Positions 52,050 to 60,243 of a DNA stretch of 64,000 bases are shown here, in pieces. How positions within the stretch are numbered: position 1 is the stretch's first letter; each line of letters starts with the position of its first letter. Under the pieces are notes generated by a model. The model was not told the DNA's origin and did not search any database. It worked only from the letters and a program-made list of their open reading frames with translations. The position numbers and the translations under genes are program-made. The stretch covers positions 2,313,048 through 2,377,047 of the forward strand of contig NZ_CANMXB010000001.1 of assembly GCF_947501785.1 (NCBI RefSeq). Direction: 5' to 3'. Origin of the DNA: an uncultured Litoreibacter sp. (lineage in GTDB: Bacteria; Pseudomonadota; Alphaproteobacteria; Rhodobacterales; Rhodobacteraceae).

Positions 52050-52943
52050 CTAAGGACCGCTTTGCCGTTTGACCTGCTGAGCAATGGAGCCTCCGAGGAC
52101 ATCCATGAGGGCGCGGACCCGTGCCGTCTTTCTCAAGTCGGAATGTGTCACCATCCATAACTCAGTTTCGATTTCCGGAAGATCGTCACTGACACAGATC
52201 AACGCTGCAGCGGGATCGCCGAGGTATCGCGGCAAGACGCAAAGGCCTTGCCCGGCCTGTGCCGCGGCAAACATGCCTAGTACGCTATCGACTCTGTGCT
52301 TGCAGTGTGCATCTAGACCACGTTTTGTCATCCAGCTCGTCAGTTCCGGGTAAATCATTGCTCCATCTGGGCCGATCCAGGGGAAGTCCTCAAAGCGCAG
52401 CCCGCTCACGTCATCGGGCAGGATACTTTTGGCTCCGTAAACGGCAAAGTTCAGGGTCGCGACCTTTCGACCGAACAGAGCTTCCGACGGTTTTGACGTC
52501 GGCCGAATGGCCACGTCGGCCTCACGCCGGGAAAGGTCATAGAGGTGGTTTGAGACCGACACCTCCAGCAAAACCTCAGGGTAACTCCTTTGAAACGACG
52601 CTAAAAGCGGTGACAACAGGCCGACCAACAATGAATCCAACGTCGTCAACCTGACGGTACCGCTTGGCCTCAGGTCCTGACCGATGATGCTCCGTTCAAC
52701 CTCATTCACTTGTGCGGCTATTTTGCGACCGGCGGCGGCAACCTCTTCTCCTGCCAACGTAGGCGTGTATCCTGTCCTGCCACGCTGAAACAAGCTCACG
52801 CCCAGTTTCTGCTCGATGGCATTCAACCGGCGGAACACCGTTGCATGGCTGGATCCCAGAATGCGCCCGGCACCAGACAAAGAGCCAGCGTCGAAAATGG
52901 CCAGGACCAGACGCAAATCATCCCAAGAGGTTGTGCTGTTCAT
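52050..52943 (-). CDS. LysR-family transcriptional regulator
   Basis: This 297-residue protein has a winged helix-turn-helix (residues 5-65: LRLVLAIFDAGSLSGAGRIL, SHATVFRRLNAIEQKLG, LFQRGRTGYTPT) and a LysR effector-binding domain. It belongs to the DsdC/GcvA-type branch by look (AIRPTSKPSE, GLCVLPRYLGDP). ATG at 52943 is the family-typical start; the frame opens far upstream without similarity. It is divergent from the three-gene operon and is its likely regulator. Confidence 0.93.
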   Translation of the reverse strand: MNSTTSWDDLRLVLAIFDAGSLSGAGRILGSSHATVFRRLNAIEQKLGVSLFQRGRTGYTPTLAGEEVAAAGRKIAAQVNEVERSIIGQDLRPSGTVRLTTLDSLLVGLLSPLLASFQRSYPEVLLEVSVSNHLYDLSRREADVAIRPTSKPSEALFGRKVATLNFAVYGAKSILPDDVSGLRFEDFPWIGPDGAMIYPELTSWMTKRGLDAHCKHRVDSVLGMFAAAQAGQGLCVLPRYLGDPAAALICVSDDLPEIETELWMVTHSDLRKTARVRALMDVLGGSIAQQVKRQSGP

Positions 52944-53039
52944 TTTTGCAAAGCCGGTTCTCAAAGTCATCGAATTGATTGGCCAAAGTGAACATGTTGA
53001 TCTGCCGAGGAACAAGCCTTTTCTTACGGACAAAATCCC

Positions 53040-53768
53040 ATGCACGCACATATCGTATTCTGCCACCCCGAGTCCGGATCTTTCACCGGGGCGCTGAAAG
53101 ACGTCGCCATCCAAAAACTGCAGGCGCTTGGGCACAGTGTTTCGGTCTCTGATCTTCACGCGGAGGGCTTTGACCCCGTCGAAAGGGCCGAACACTATGC
53201 CTTGCGCAAGGAACCAGACTGGTTCTCAGCAATGATCGAGCAGCGGCATGCAAGCAATACGGATACGCTGCCCGGAGATGTTCTTCGCGAGATTGAGCGG
53301 CTGGAAAAGGCCGATCTAGTGATCCTGCAGTTCCCTCTTTGGTGGCACAGCCAGCCTGCTATGCTGAAAGGCTGGTTCGATCGAGTGTTCGTCAGTGGCA
53401 AGACCTATACCAGCGGAATGCGATATGACCGCGGCTACTTCAAAGGCCGGAACGTGATCTGCTGTGTTCCCGTCGGCGCGCCAGAGGCTGCGTTTGGCGG
53501 TGGTGGACGCGGCGGCGATGTCGAAGCGATGTTCTGGCCAATCCACTACTCGCTTTACTACATGGGTTTCACGGTTCTGCCGCCCTTTCTAGCCTACGGG
53601 ATACAAAACTATGCGGGTGTGACGCTGTTGGATGACGAAGCTTTCAGGAAGCATCTGGAAGACTACAAGGCCAAATGGGCCGACCAATTGGAGCATCTTG
53701 GCGACCTCAAACCGATTAAATTCCCCGGCTGGAATGACTGGGATGAACTCGGACATCAAAAGACATGA
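53040..53768 (+). CDS. NAD(P)H oxidoreductase, flavodoxin-2 fold (MdaB/KefF-like)
   Basis: A 242-residue flavoprotein: HIVFCHPESGSFTGALKDVA (FMN/FAD loop), LVILQFPLWWHSQPAMLKGW, FDRVFVSGKTYTS, and a C-terminal YGIQNYAG. Such enzymes do two-electron reduction of quinones or nitro/azo groups. It is the first gene of an operon and overlaps the triple-RidA gene in ATGA. What it reduces is unknown; an intermediate of the same pathway is likely. Confidence 0.9.
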   Translation: MHAHIVFCHPESGSFTGALKDVAIQKLQALGHSVSVSDLHAEGFDPVERAEHYALRKEPDWFSAMIEQRHASNTDTLPGDVLREIERLEKADLVILQFPLWWHSQPAMLKGWFDRVFVSGKTYTSGMRYDRGYFKGRNVICCVPVGAPEAAFGGGGRGGDVEAMFWPIHYSLYYMGFTVLPPFLAYGIQNYAGVTLLDDEAFRKHLEDYKAKWADQLEHLGDLKPIKFPGWNDWDELGHQKT

Positions 53769-54958
53769 CGCTGCCTGACACTGGCAGCCAAGCTTTGCGC
53801 TGTCGCGAGATGATCTGGGTCGGAGGGCAGGCAGATCGCGATGACTTCGGCAGCATTCGCACCCCAGGAGACATGCCCGAACAGATGAAAGGGGCAATCG
53901 GACGGATCGAGCGGGAATTGACCCTAAACGGGGCGGCGCTGGAAGACCTTGTCTTTCTGCTTTGTTTTTATGCGGAGGATGGCAGTGGCGATGAACACAC
54001 TGTTTGTGCCCAACTTGCAGACTGCCTGCCTGACGGTGTGAAAACAGCTGTCAATCTGGTGCCTGTGCCACGTCTTATGGATGTGCAGCAGCTGGTTGAG
54101 ATAGAGGGCTATGCCATGCGCCACCCGAACGGTGATTTGATGCCGCGCAGCTATGCGGTCAGCAAACCGGTACAAGACGCCAGCGAAAAGTTCTGTCCTG
54201 CCATCCGGTGTGGCAAGATGATCTTCGTGTCAGGCCAAGCTCCGATACACACAGACGGCGCCGTTCATGCGCCCGGCGACATCGTCGAGCAGACCCTGTT
54301 TGAGATGGTACAAATTGAAAGGATACTTGCCCAATTCGGCGCGGGCTTCGCTGATGTGGTTAAAAGCAACCGCTGGTATTCCGGCAGTGCTGTTGTCGAA
54401 GACTTTGAACCTGCGGCCCTGGCCTGCGCACGTTTCTATCCAGAGCCTGGTCCGGCGGCCACCGGAATTCTCGTTCCCCGATTTTCGGACCCAGACGTGA
54501 CAATCAAACTCTCTTGCGTTGCGATGCTTGGGGAAGACGGGCGACATCTGACACGCCAGCATGTTTGGCCCGAAGGGCATTGGGACTGGACGATCAAACT
54601 GCCTTACAAACACGGCATAAAATGCGACAAGATGATTTTTGTCGGTGGTCAGGTCGCGCTCGACACGTCCGGCCAAGCAATTGAGGTCGGCGACCTCCCA
54701 GCACAGGTCGAGCGTTCCTTGCGCCATATTCAAACTGTTTTGGATAGGTTCGAAGAACCTGCGGCCCAGCTGTGCAAGCTGACAACCCTGTTTCGGCAAG
54801 AAACTTCGAGCGATATTGCATCGCCCGTTCAGGATATCGGGTTGGTTTTGAAGGCTGCGCCCATAAACACGCAAATCCCGCTACCTGCACTCGCCTATCC
54901 GGGGTTGGAGGTGGAGATCGAAGCCTTTGCCATGCTGGATCGGAGTAAACCGTCATGA
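53765..54958 (+). CDS. Protein with three fused RidA/YjgF domains
   Basis: A 397-residue chain holds three RidA-like domains (about 8-118, 140-254, 280-391). Each repeats MIWVGGQAD / MIFVSGQAP / MIFVGGQVA and a terminal VEIEGYA / IKLSCVA / VEIEAFA strand. RidA normally is a 130-residue homotrimer deaminating reactive imines; here the trimer seems to be one chain. The Arg that anchors the substrate is Thr in all (Thr94, Thr233, Thr369), so classic imine deamination is unlikely. It is coupled in ATGA to the genes on both sides. Confidence 0.88.
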   Translation: MTLPDTGSQALRCREMIWVGGQADRDDFGSIRTPGDMPEQMKGAIGRIERELTLNGAALEDLVFLLCFYAEDGSGDEHTVCAQLADCLPDGVKTAVNLVPVPRLMDVQQLVEIEGYAMRHPNGDLMPRSYAVSKPVQDASEKFCPAIRCGKMIFVSGQAPIHTDGAVHAPGDIVEQTLFEMVQIERILAQFGAGFADVVKSNRWYSGSAVVEDFEPAALACARFYPEPGPAATGILVPRFSDPDVTIKLSCVAMLGEDGRHLTRQHVWPEGHWDWTIKLPYKHGIKCDKMIFVGGQVALDTSGQAIEVGDLPAQVERSLRHIQTVLDRFEEPAAQLCKLTTLFRQETSSDIASPVQDIGLVLKAAPINTQIPLPALAYPGLEVEIEAFAMLDRSKPS

Positions 54959-56085
54959 AAACCGAGGATATGAAGGTGATTGCGGTCAGTGGTACGCCAC
55001 ATCACCGTGGAAAACAGATCGGCGCGTCGCTGTGCGATGACATCCACATGATCATTAAGAAGCGTGATCGCGCCATCGCGGCTCGTGGCTATGCTCCGAG
55101 CGATTATTGGGCGGCCTTCGAACAATGCTGTGATTTCGTGCCAAACATTGAGCGATGGACACCGCGTCTTGCGCGCGAGGTCGAGGGGCTTGCTGAGGGG
55201 GCACAGCTTGATCTGAACGAAGCGTACCGACTGCAAATGCTGGACGAAGACTGGTTCTTTGACGCCTATCATTATGCCTCGATTCCGCAATCAGCGCATA
55301 AATGCACGACGTTCGCCGTGACTGGAGGCGCAGGCACGCCAACCTTTGCGGGTCAAAATATGGATATCCATCATTTCGTCGATGGCCATCAGGTCTTGGT
55401 ACGGATTGCCAATGAACTCGGCTCGGGCGCATGTTTGATCTTTACGTATGCCGGTCTCATGGGCCTGATGGGTCTCAACAACGCACCACTTGGCATCAAT
55501 TGCAACACACTGATGCAGCTTGGTTTCAACCCCACAGGTGTGCCGGTATCCTTCATTGTCCGCCATGTTCTGTCTTTGCAAACACTGAAGGAGGCAGAGG
55601 ATTTCCTGCGTAATGTGCCGCACGCATGCGGTCAGACCTATACGCTGTCTTCGGAGGACGCAGGGCTGTGCCTTGAATGTGGACCCAGCTCTGTCGTTGC
55701 GCACAGGCCGCAATCCGATAGGCGCCTTTGTCATACCAACCACCCTTTGTCGAACGGGGATACCAACCAGTTTGAGCTGCGCAATGCATCAGCTGGATGT
55801 GCCATGCCACTAGTTTCCCACAATTCCAAAGCCAGGCTGACGTCAATTCAAGATCGAATTTCCGATCCCCAATCGCCCGTTACACTGGACAAGCTGATGC
55901 AGGCACTTCGTGCAAAGGACGATCCAAAGAATCCGGTGAGCCGGGAGCAAGGCTCGGCACTTGATACCAACAACATAGGGTTCACGGCTGGATCGGTGAT
56001 CTATGAAATTTCCGGTCAGCCGATTTTATATTACGCTGCGGGTCCCCCTAGCATCTCAGAGTTCCGACGGGTTTCTTTTGAGTGA
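54955..56085 (+). CDS. C45-family autoproteolytic acyltransferase/hydrolase
   Basis: This 376-residue Ntn-hydrolase-type protein matches acyl-CoA:6-aminopenicillanate acyltransferase-like (C45) enzymes. Self-cleavage before Cys117 (SAHKCTTFAV) would expose the nucleophile; FAGQNMDIH, GLMGLMGLNNAPLGINCNTL and the late DTNNIGFTAGSVIYEI are family-like. It may hydrolyse or transfer an acyl group on an amine. The ATG overlaps the triple-RidA stop, giving a three-gene co-translated set. Confidence 0.88.
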   Translation: MKTEDMKVIAVSGTPHHRGKQIGASLCDDIHMIIKKRDRAIAARGYAPSDYWAAFEQCCDFVPNIERWTPRLAREVEGLAEGAQLDLNEAYRLQMLDEDWFFDAYHYASIPQSAHKCTTFAVTGGAGTPTFAGQNMDIHHFVDGHQVLVRIANELGSGACLIFTYAGLMGLMGLNNAPLGINCNTLMQLGFNPTGVPVSFIVRHVLSLQTLKEAEDFLRNVPHACGQTYTLSSEDAGLCLECGPSSVVAHRPQSDRRLCHTNHPLSNGDTNQFELRNASAGCAMPLVSHNSKARLTSIQDRISDPQSPVTLDKLMQALRAKDDPKNPVSREQGSALDTNNIGFTAGSVIYEISGQPILYYAAGPPSISEFRRVSFE

Positions 56086-56582
56086 ATGCTACGCGTATGG
56101 AGTGAAGCGGACATAGGGTTTGATAGTTGGAACGGCGGCAAAGTTTCGCATTTTACCAGTTCACGCTCGCCGCAACGAACAGCAATGCTTCCCGGACCCG
56201 CCCTTCGTGACTTGCGCGGCGAAAGTGCTGGAAGAGCCCAATCTACCGAATTTCTGTATCGCAGCGAAAGTTTGGTTTCGGGAAACAAACACAATTGAAC
56301 TCGTGATCACGACCCATTGCAAACGTTGAACTGACCCGTCTTCGATACGTGCAATTTCCATACAGCAGACGTTGGTCGAAGTTCCCGCGTCGTTGTCGTT
56401 TAGCCTCTTTGACGGATTCTCCGTACAAGTTGACCGAACACGGTTTTCGTCAATCAGTTTCGCATATCAGCATCTGCTCAGGATGATCGTAAGCATTGTT
56501 GCAATGAGTGTAGAAGGCGAACCAATGCGATCTTCTTAGCCCGGTCGTCGCCATCGAAAACGTATCGATGCGCGAAATACAG
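56086..56582. other. 497-base gap, no supported gene
   Basis: Small frames exist on both strands but none has a ribosome site or a recognisable family. The sequence looks like decayed DNA; it separates the C45 gene from convergent minus-strand genes. Nothing else identified. Confidence 0.5.
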
Positions 56583-57614
56583 CTATGTCGAAGCTTGGAA
56601 GCAGCCGGTCACGGGGTGGTGATCCGTGTCTGCGAACCCAAGATCCGCCGTTGAAACGCTTTTCACCACAACATTTGGCGAACAGACGAACCCGTCAATA
56701 ATTGCGGTGGCGTTTTTTCCGGCGACGTAGGGGGCGTTCAAGGACCGAACGGTTGGGGTTTTTGTGTCCAACGCAAATGACCACCCCTCGTTCAAGGAGT
56801 TTTCAGGGAAGTTGATGACCTGCAGCTTTTCTGGTACGCCAGTGTGCTGGCCAGGATCTGTCGCGGTCAGGCGCATGTTCCAGTCGCCTGCAATCACAAC
56901 GCAATGTCCTTGATCATATTCATGCTGGGCAAGCTGCAACAGCTTCTCGAGTTGCCCCATTCGGGTGCGGATGTCTGGGTCGAATGCTGACAGATGGATG
57001 TTGAACACGACCCAGTCGCGCCCGGTCTCACCTATGCTGATGCGGTTTATCAAACTTCCGTAGTGTTTTGTCAGCCCGCCGAAGAAATAGGTGCTGTCTT
57101 TTGGGAACAAGACAGCTTCACAGGACTTGATGTTGACGCGCGCATGGACGGACATGCCATGCTCGATCTTTAAGTACTGCGGCACGAGAACGGACTTCAT
57201 GTCAGCCCAAAACAGGTTTTGTCGATTGCTCAAGGCAGCTTCGATCGTGTCACGAAGCCCAACGCCCCGGGTCAAAAAACCTGCATTGGCACTTTCTTGT
57301 AGGCAAATCAAATCGGCCGATTGGCCCGCCAAACGCTGTGCGATGCGTTGCGCGGCCAAGGTGATGTCCATGGACGAAAGAGCGCGCATGGATCGCCCCT
57401 TATCAACAATACTGTCCGCATCCTTGCCCAATGCCCCATACCCAATATTCCATGTCAAAACTGTCAGCGTTTCGCTTGCCGCATGGAGGTTGGTCGGGGG
57501 TGTCGGGGAATGGATCGGCCCGACATACGGTGATGTGCGACGATTGGCGACGAAGACCGCCCGGCAATAGATCGCGGCACCAATCAAGATGACCGAGAGG
57601 AGGGTCAATATCAT
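56583..57614 (-). CDS. Endonuclease/exonuclease/phosphatase family protein
   Basis: A 343-residue protein with an N-terminal membrane helix (ILTLLSVILIGAAIYCRAVF) and the EEP fold: TWNIGYG (Asn), CLQES (metal Glu), the HLSAFDPD strand, VIAGDWNM (Asp, Asn) and TDHHPVTG (catalytic Asp-His). Members cleave DNA or dephosphorylate lipids/inositides; the anchor and the patatin partner one base away hint at a lipid phosphodiester. Confidence 0.88.
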   Translation of the reverse strand: MILTLLSVILIGAAIYCRAVFVANRRTSPYVGPIHSPTPPTNLHAASETLTVLTWNIGYGALGKDADSIVDKGRSMRALSSMDITLAAQRIAQRLAGQSADLICLQESANAGFLTRGVGLRDTIEAALSNRQNLFWADMKSVLVPQYLKIEHGMSVHARVNIKSCEAVLFPKDSTYFFGGLTKHYGSLINRISIGETGRDWVVFNIHLSAFDPDIRTRMGQLEKLLQLAQHEYDQGHCVVIAGDWNMRLTATDPGQHTGVPEKLQVINFPENSLNEGWSFALDTKTPTVRSLNAPYVAGKNATAIIDGFVCSPNVVVKSVSTADLGFADTDHHPVTGCFQAST

Positions 57615-57615
57615 A

Positions 57616-58935
57616 TTACGTGCCCGATGCCGCCGCGGGGAAATGTAGCTCTACAAGGTCTTCTGCGGCAGCCGCAATCAATTCGCGGTTGCTGCGCGAA
57701 ATCTTGAACGCGGTGGGTATCTTGGCCAGATGCTCTGCGGGCGTGGCGCTTTGAGCACGGTCGGCTGGCGTTGCAAATTTCCAGGTATCCCAGCTAAGCC
57801 ATCGTGGGTGCGGCGGGGTGCCGGATTGTGTCAGCCGCGCGATATCCATGTAGTTGAAATCGACAAAGTTGATGTTCATGCCGTGCTTTTCACCAAGCAC
57901 ATCAAACATCGTTTCGCGATGCGATGTTGCGTAAACGGTCAGCACGTCCACCAGACGTGTGACATCGCGGCTCCAAATGCTGATATCAAGTGTGTTTTTG
58001 GACAGGGTGCTGTCCAGCTGCATACCTGCGTTGAACCCATAAATGGTCGCTGTCTGCCCCGGACCTCGCGCGTAGATCGCCTCTCGCAATGTCTCAACGC
58101 CCGGGTTCTCAAAGACACCACCATCGCCCAGATGCCAGTACTGCGGAGGCTTTCCATCGGCCTGTGTCAGCTCAATCGTGGTTGGCCCAAGATATGGTGG
58201 AAAGGCCGCTGACGTGGCAACGGCAAGGGTTACGGGAAAGTCATCTGGTGTCGGGCGAAGATGACCTATTTCGGAAAATGACATGGACCGCAGGCGGGGC
58301 GGCAGCGCGCTTGGTGCTTCGGCATCATCAGGCGACGGCAGAACCCCGTTGCCAAGGGTGACACGCTGTCCAGTATCATAGCTAACCGTGTTAAAGAAAA
58401 AGCTGCGGTTGGCAGGTAGATCGCCGACTGTTGCTGACCCGATGAAATCGGGCCGTGCAAGGGCCTCTTGCAAGGACGTCAACCGCCGCGACGGGCTGAA
58501 AGCCCGAAGCGGCTTGCGCAGTTGCCCCATCTGCACATCCCAAAAATAATCATGTGCGACAACGTCCTGCATCTGGTCAAAGTAATCGTTTGCCGGGTCC
58601 GTGTCCGGCACCGGATGAAGTGCGAGGTAGGACGCAGGAAAACCGCCGCCACTGACGCTGGACACGTGTGTCACCGCCGACAACAAACCGCGTTCATGCA
58701 AGGCCTTCATGCCCGCGGCACCAAAGACGGCCGCACGCGCACCGCCGCCCGACAAAGCAAGACCGACAAATGGTTGATCTGTTTGATCGACGACATGCGC
58801 GCCAAACTGTGCTCTAACGCGGGTTCTAAAATGTACTTTGAGCGGTGCGATGAAGCCATTCAATACGGCCAAAACAATGACGCAAACCGCGACGATCAAC
58901 AGACCCCAGAAAACCCAACCCATTCGCCGTTCCAA
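57616..58935 (-). CDS. Patatin-like phospholipase
   Basis: A 439-residue protein with an N-terminal membrane helix (VFWGLLIVAVCVIVLAVLNG), the oxyanion loop LALSGGGARAAVFG, the nucleophile Ser95 in SVSGGGF (Ser replaces the first Gly of G-x-S-x-G, as in some cPLA2-like enzymes), and the catalytic Asp in LGDGGVFENPG. It probably cleaves acyl chains from phospholipids at the membrane. It is one base upstream of the EEP gene. Confidence 0.9.
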   Translation of the reverse strand: MERRMGWVFWGLLIVAVCVIVLAVLNGFIAPLKVHFRTRVRAQFGAHVVDQTDQPFVGLALSGGGARAAVFGAAGMKALHERGLLSAVTHVSSVSGGGFPASYLALHPVPDTDPANDYFDQMQDVVAHDYFWDVQMGQLRKPLRAFSPSRRLTSLQEALARPDFIGSATVGDLPANRSFFFNTVSYDTGQRVTLGNGVLPSPDDAEAPSALPPRLRSMSFSEIGHLRPTPDDFPVTLAVATSAAFPPYLGPTTIELTQADGKPPQYWHLGDGGVFENPGVETLREAIYARGPGQTATIYGFNAGMQLDSTLSKNTLDISIWSRDVTRLVDVLTVYATSHRETMFDVLGEKHGMNINFVDFNYMDIARLTQSGTPPHPRWLSWDTWKFATPADRAQSATPAEHLAKIPTAFKISRSNRELIAAAAEDLVELHFPAAASGT

Positions 58936-59131
58936 TCATAATTGCTAAAAAAATTCGCCCGATTGGATTTAGCGTGACGTGGCTTCGACGAACACGCAAT
59001 CGCAATTTGCCCGCTTGGGGATGGAAACTCTTACCTAACGTCAGCTTTTGCTACCGCACCTCCCAAATGGGAGATGCCGCCCCGTCCGACGCTCTCTAGG
59101 TCTTTGGTCATCACATCGAAGAGAGAGAATT

Positions 59132-59455
59132 ATGTCAGACTTCATTCAATACCTAACCAGCCTCGGGACTTACGAAAGCATCGGGGTTCTTGGGTTCTTT
59201 GCCTACATCACAGCGTTCGGTGCCGTGCAGCTTGGTTGGCTGGATGGCAACAGCAGCGCCTACACGCTTCTCAATGTGCTGGCCGCATCCCTTGTCGCCG
59301 TTAGCCTTCTGCGGGACTTCAACCTTGCTTCAGCGCTGATCCAATGCAGCTGGATCGTCATCGGTCTGGTCGGGTTGTCGTTGCGGGTCTGGAAGTCTTG
59401 GCCCAGCACGCGCCGGGTTTTGACTGCCACTCTTGAAACAGAGGTGCAGTCATGA
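59132..59455 (+). CDS. Small membrane protein (CBU_0592-like family)
   Basis: A 107-residue protein with three helices in the pattern GVLGFFAYITAFGAVQLGW, AYTLLNVLAASLVAVSLL and LIQCSWIVIGLVGLSLRV, as in the CBU_0592-like family of unknown function. GAGAGAGAAT lies before ATG 59132; the frame opens at 59048 without a site. It overlaps the LysE gene in ATGA and may be an accessory to it. Confidence 0.78.
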   Translation: MSDFIQYLTSLGTYESIGVLGFFAYITAFGAVQLGWLDGNSSAYTLLNVLAASLVAVSLLRDFNLASALIQCSWIVIGLVGLSLRVWKSWPSTRRVLTATLETEVQS

Positions 59456-60063
59456 CCTTTGCAGATACATTTTCCTATTTCGTCACTCTAATCGCAATCG
59501 CGATTGCGCCGGGACCGCTTCTTTTGCTGTTGATGACCCGTGCCGCCAGTAACGATGTCAAAGGCGCGTTCGGGTTCGCATTTGGAACGGCCTTGGGCAG
59601 CTTGACGATCATGACCGCTGTTTGTTTTGGCATGAGCGTGTGGCTGAGCAATACACCAGAGGTACTGTCTTACAGCAAATACATCATGCTGGCCTACATC
59701 CTCTGGATTGCGCGAGATATCTGGAAGGGCGGGTTCGATTTTGACACAACTGTCAAACCGCGCCGTTCTGGCCTGTGGCTGGCAGTTACGGCGGGTTTTG
59801 TGACCTGCATCTTGTCTCCCTATATGCTGGTCTTGTTTCCGCTGGTTCTGCCAGAAGTCCTGGACATCACGGAGATTCAGATGCCGGGCTACCTGATCAT
59901 TGCATTTGCGACCTTCGCGGCTGAGGCCACAGCGGCCGTGCTGGTGATCTGTTTGGCAAAACAGGTGACCCGATTGGTGCGCTCTCAGCAATCCATGATG
60001 ATCATGAACCGGTCTCTCGCAACTCTTTTGGTTGCTGGCGGTGGATGGATGGCCTTGGCCTGA
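59452..60063 (+). CDS. LysE/RhtB-family exporter
   Basis: A 203-residue protein with about six helices: IAIAPGPLLLLLMTRAASND (the conserved P-G-P), GAFGFAFGTALGSL, ILWIARDIWKGG and CILSPYMLVLFPLVLP. LysE/RhtB proteins export amino acids or homoserine derivatives. It is coupled to the CBU_0592-like gene and lies ahead of the LuxR-hydrolase fusion by 180 bases. Confidence 0.9.
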   Translation: MTFADTFSYFVTLIAIAIAPGPLLLLLMTRAASNDVKGAFGFAFGTALGSLTIMTAVCFGMSVWLSNTPEVLSYSKYIMLAYILWIARDIWKGGFDFDTTVKPRRSGLWLAVTAGFVTCILSPYMLVLFPLVLPEVLDITEIQMPGYLIIAFATFAAEATAAVLVICLAKQVTRLVRSQQSMMIMNRSLATLLVAGGGWMALA

Positions 60064-60243
60064 CACCGAACGGTTTCGCGTTGCCGAAGGGCGTACTTCC
60101 TGATGGCCCTTTCGGACTACTGGTGTGTTTGTGATCGATGATGTGATCTTAGCGAACACAGACACACCACATTTTTCTGTTAACTATTGCTTGTGCTGTT
60201 CCTGCCGTAGAGAGTTGGCCGGTTGCATATTGGAATTTTCGTT

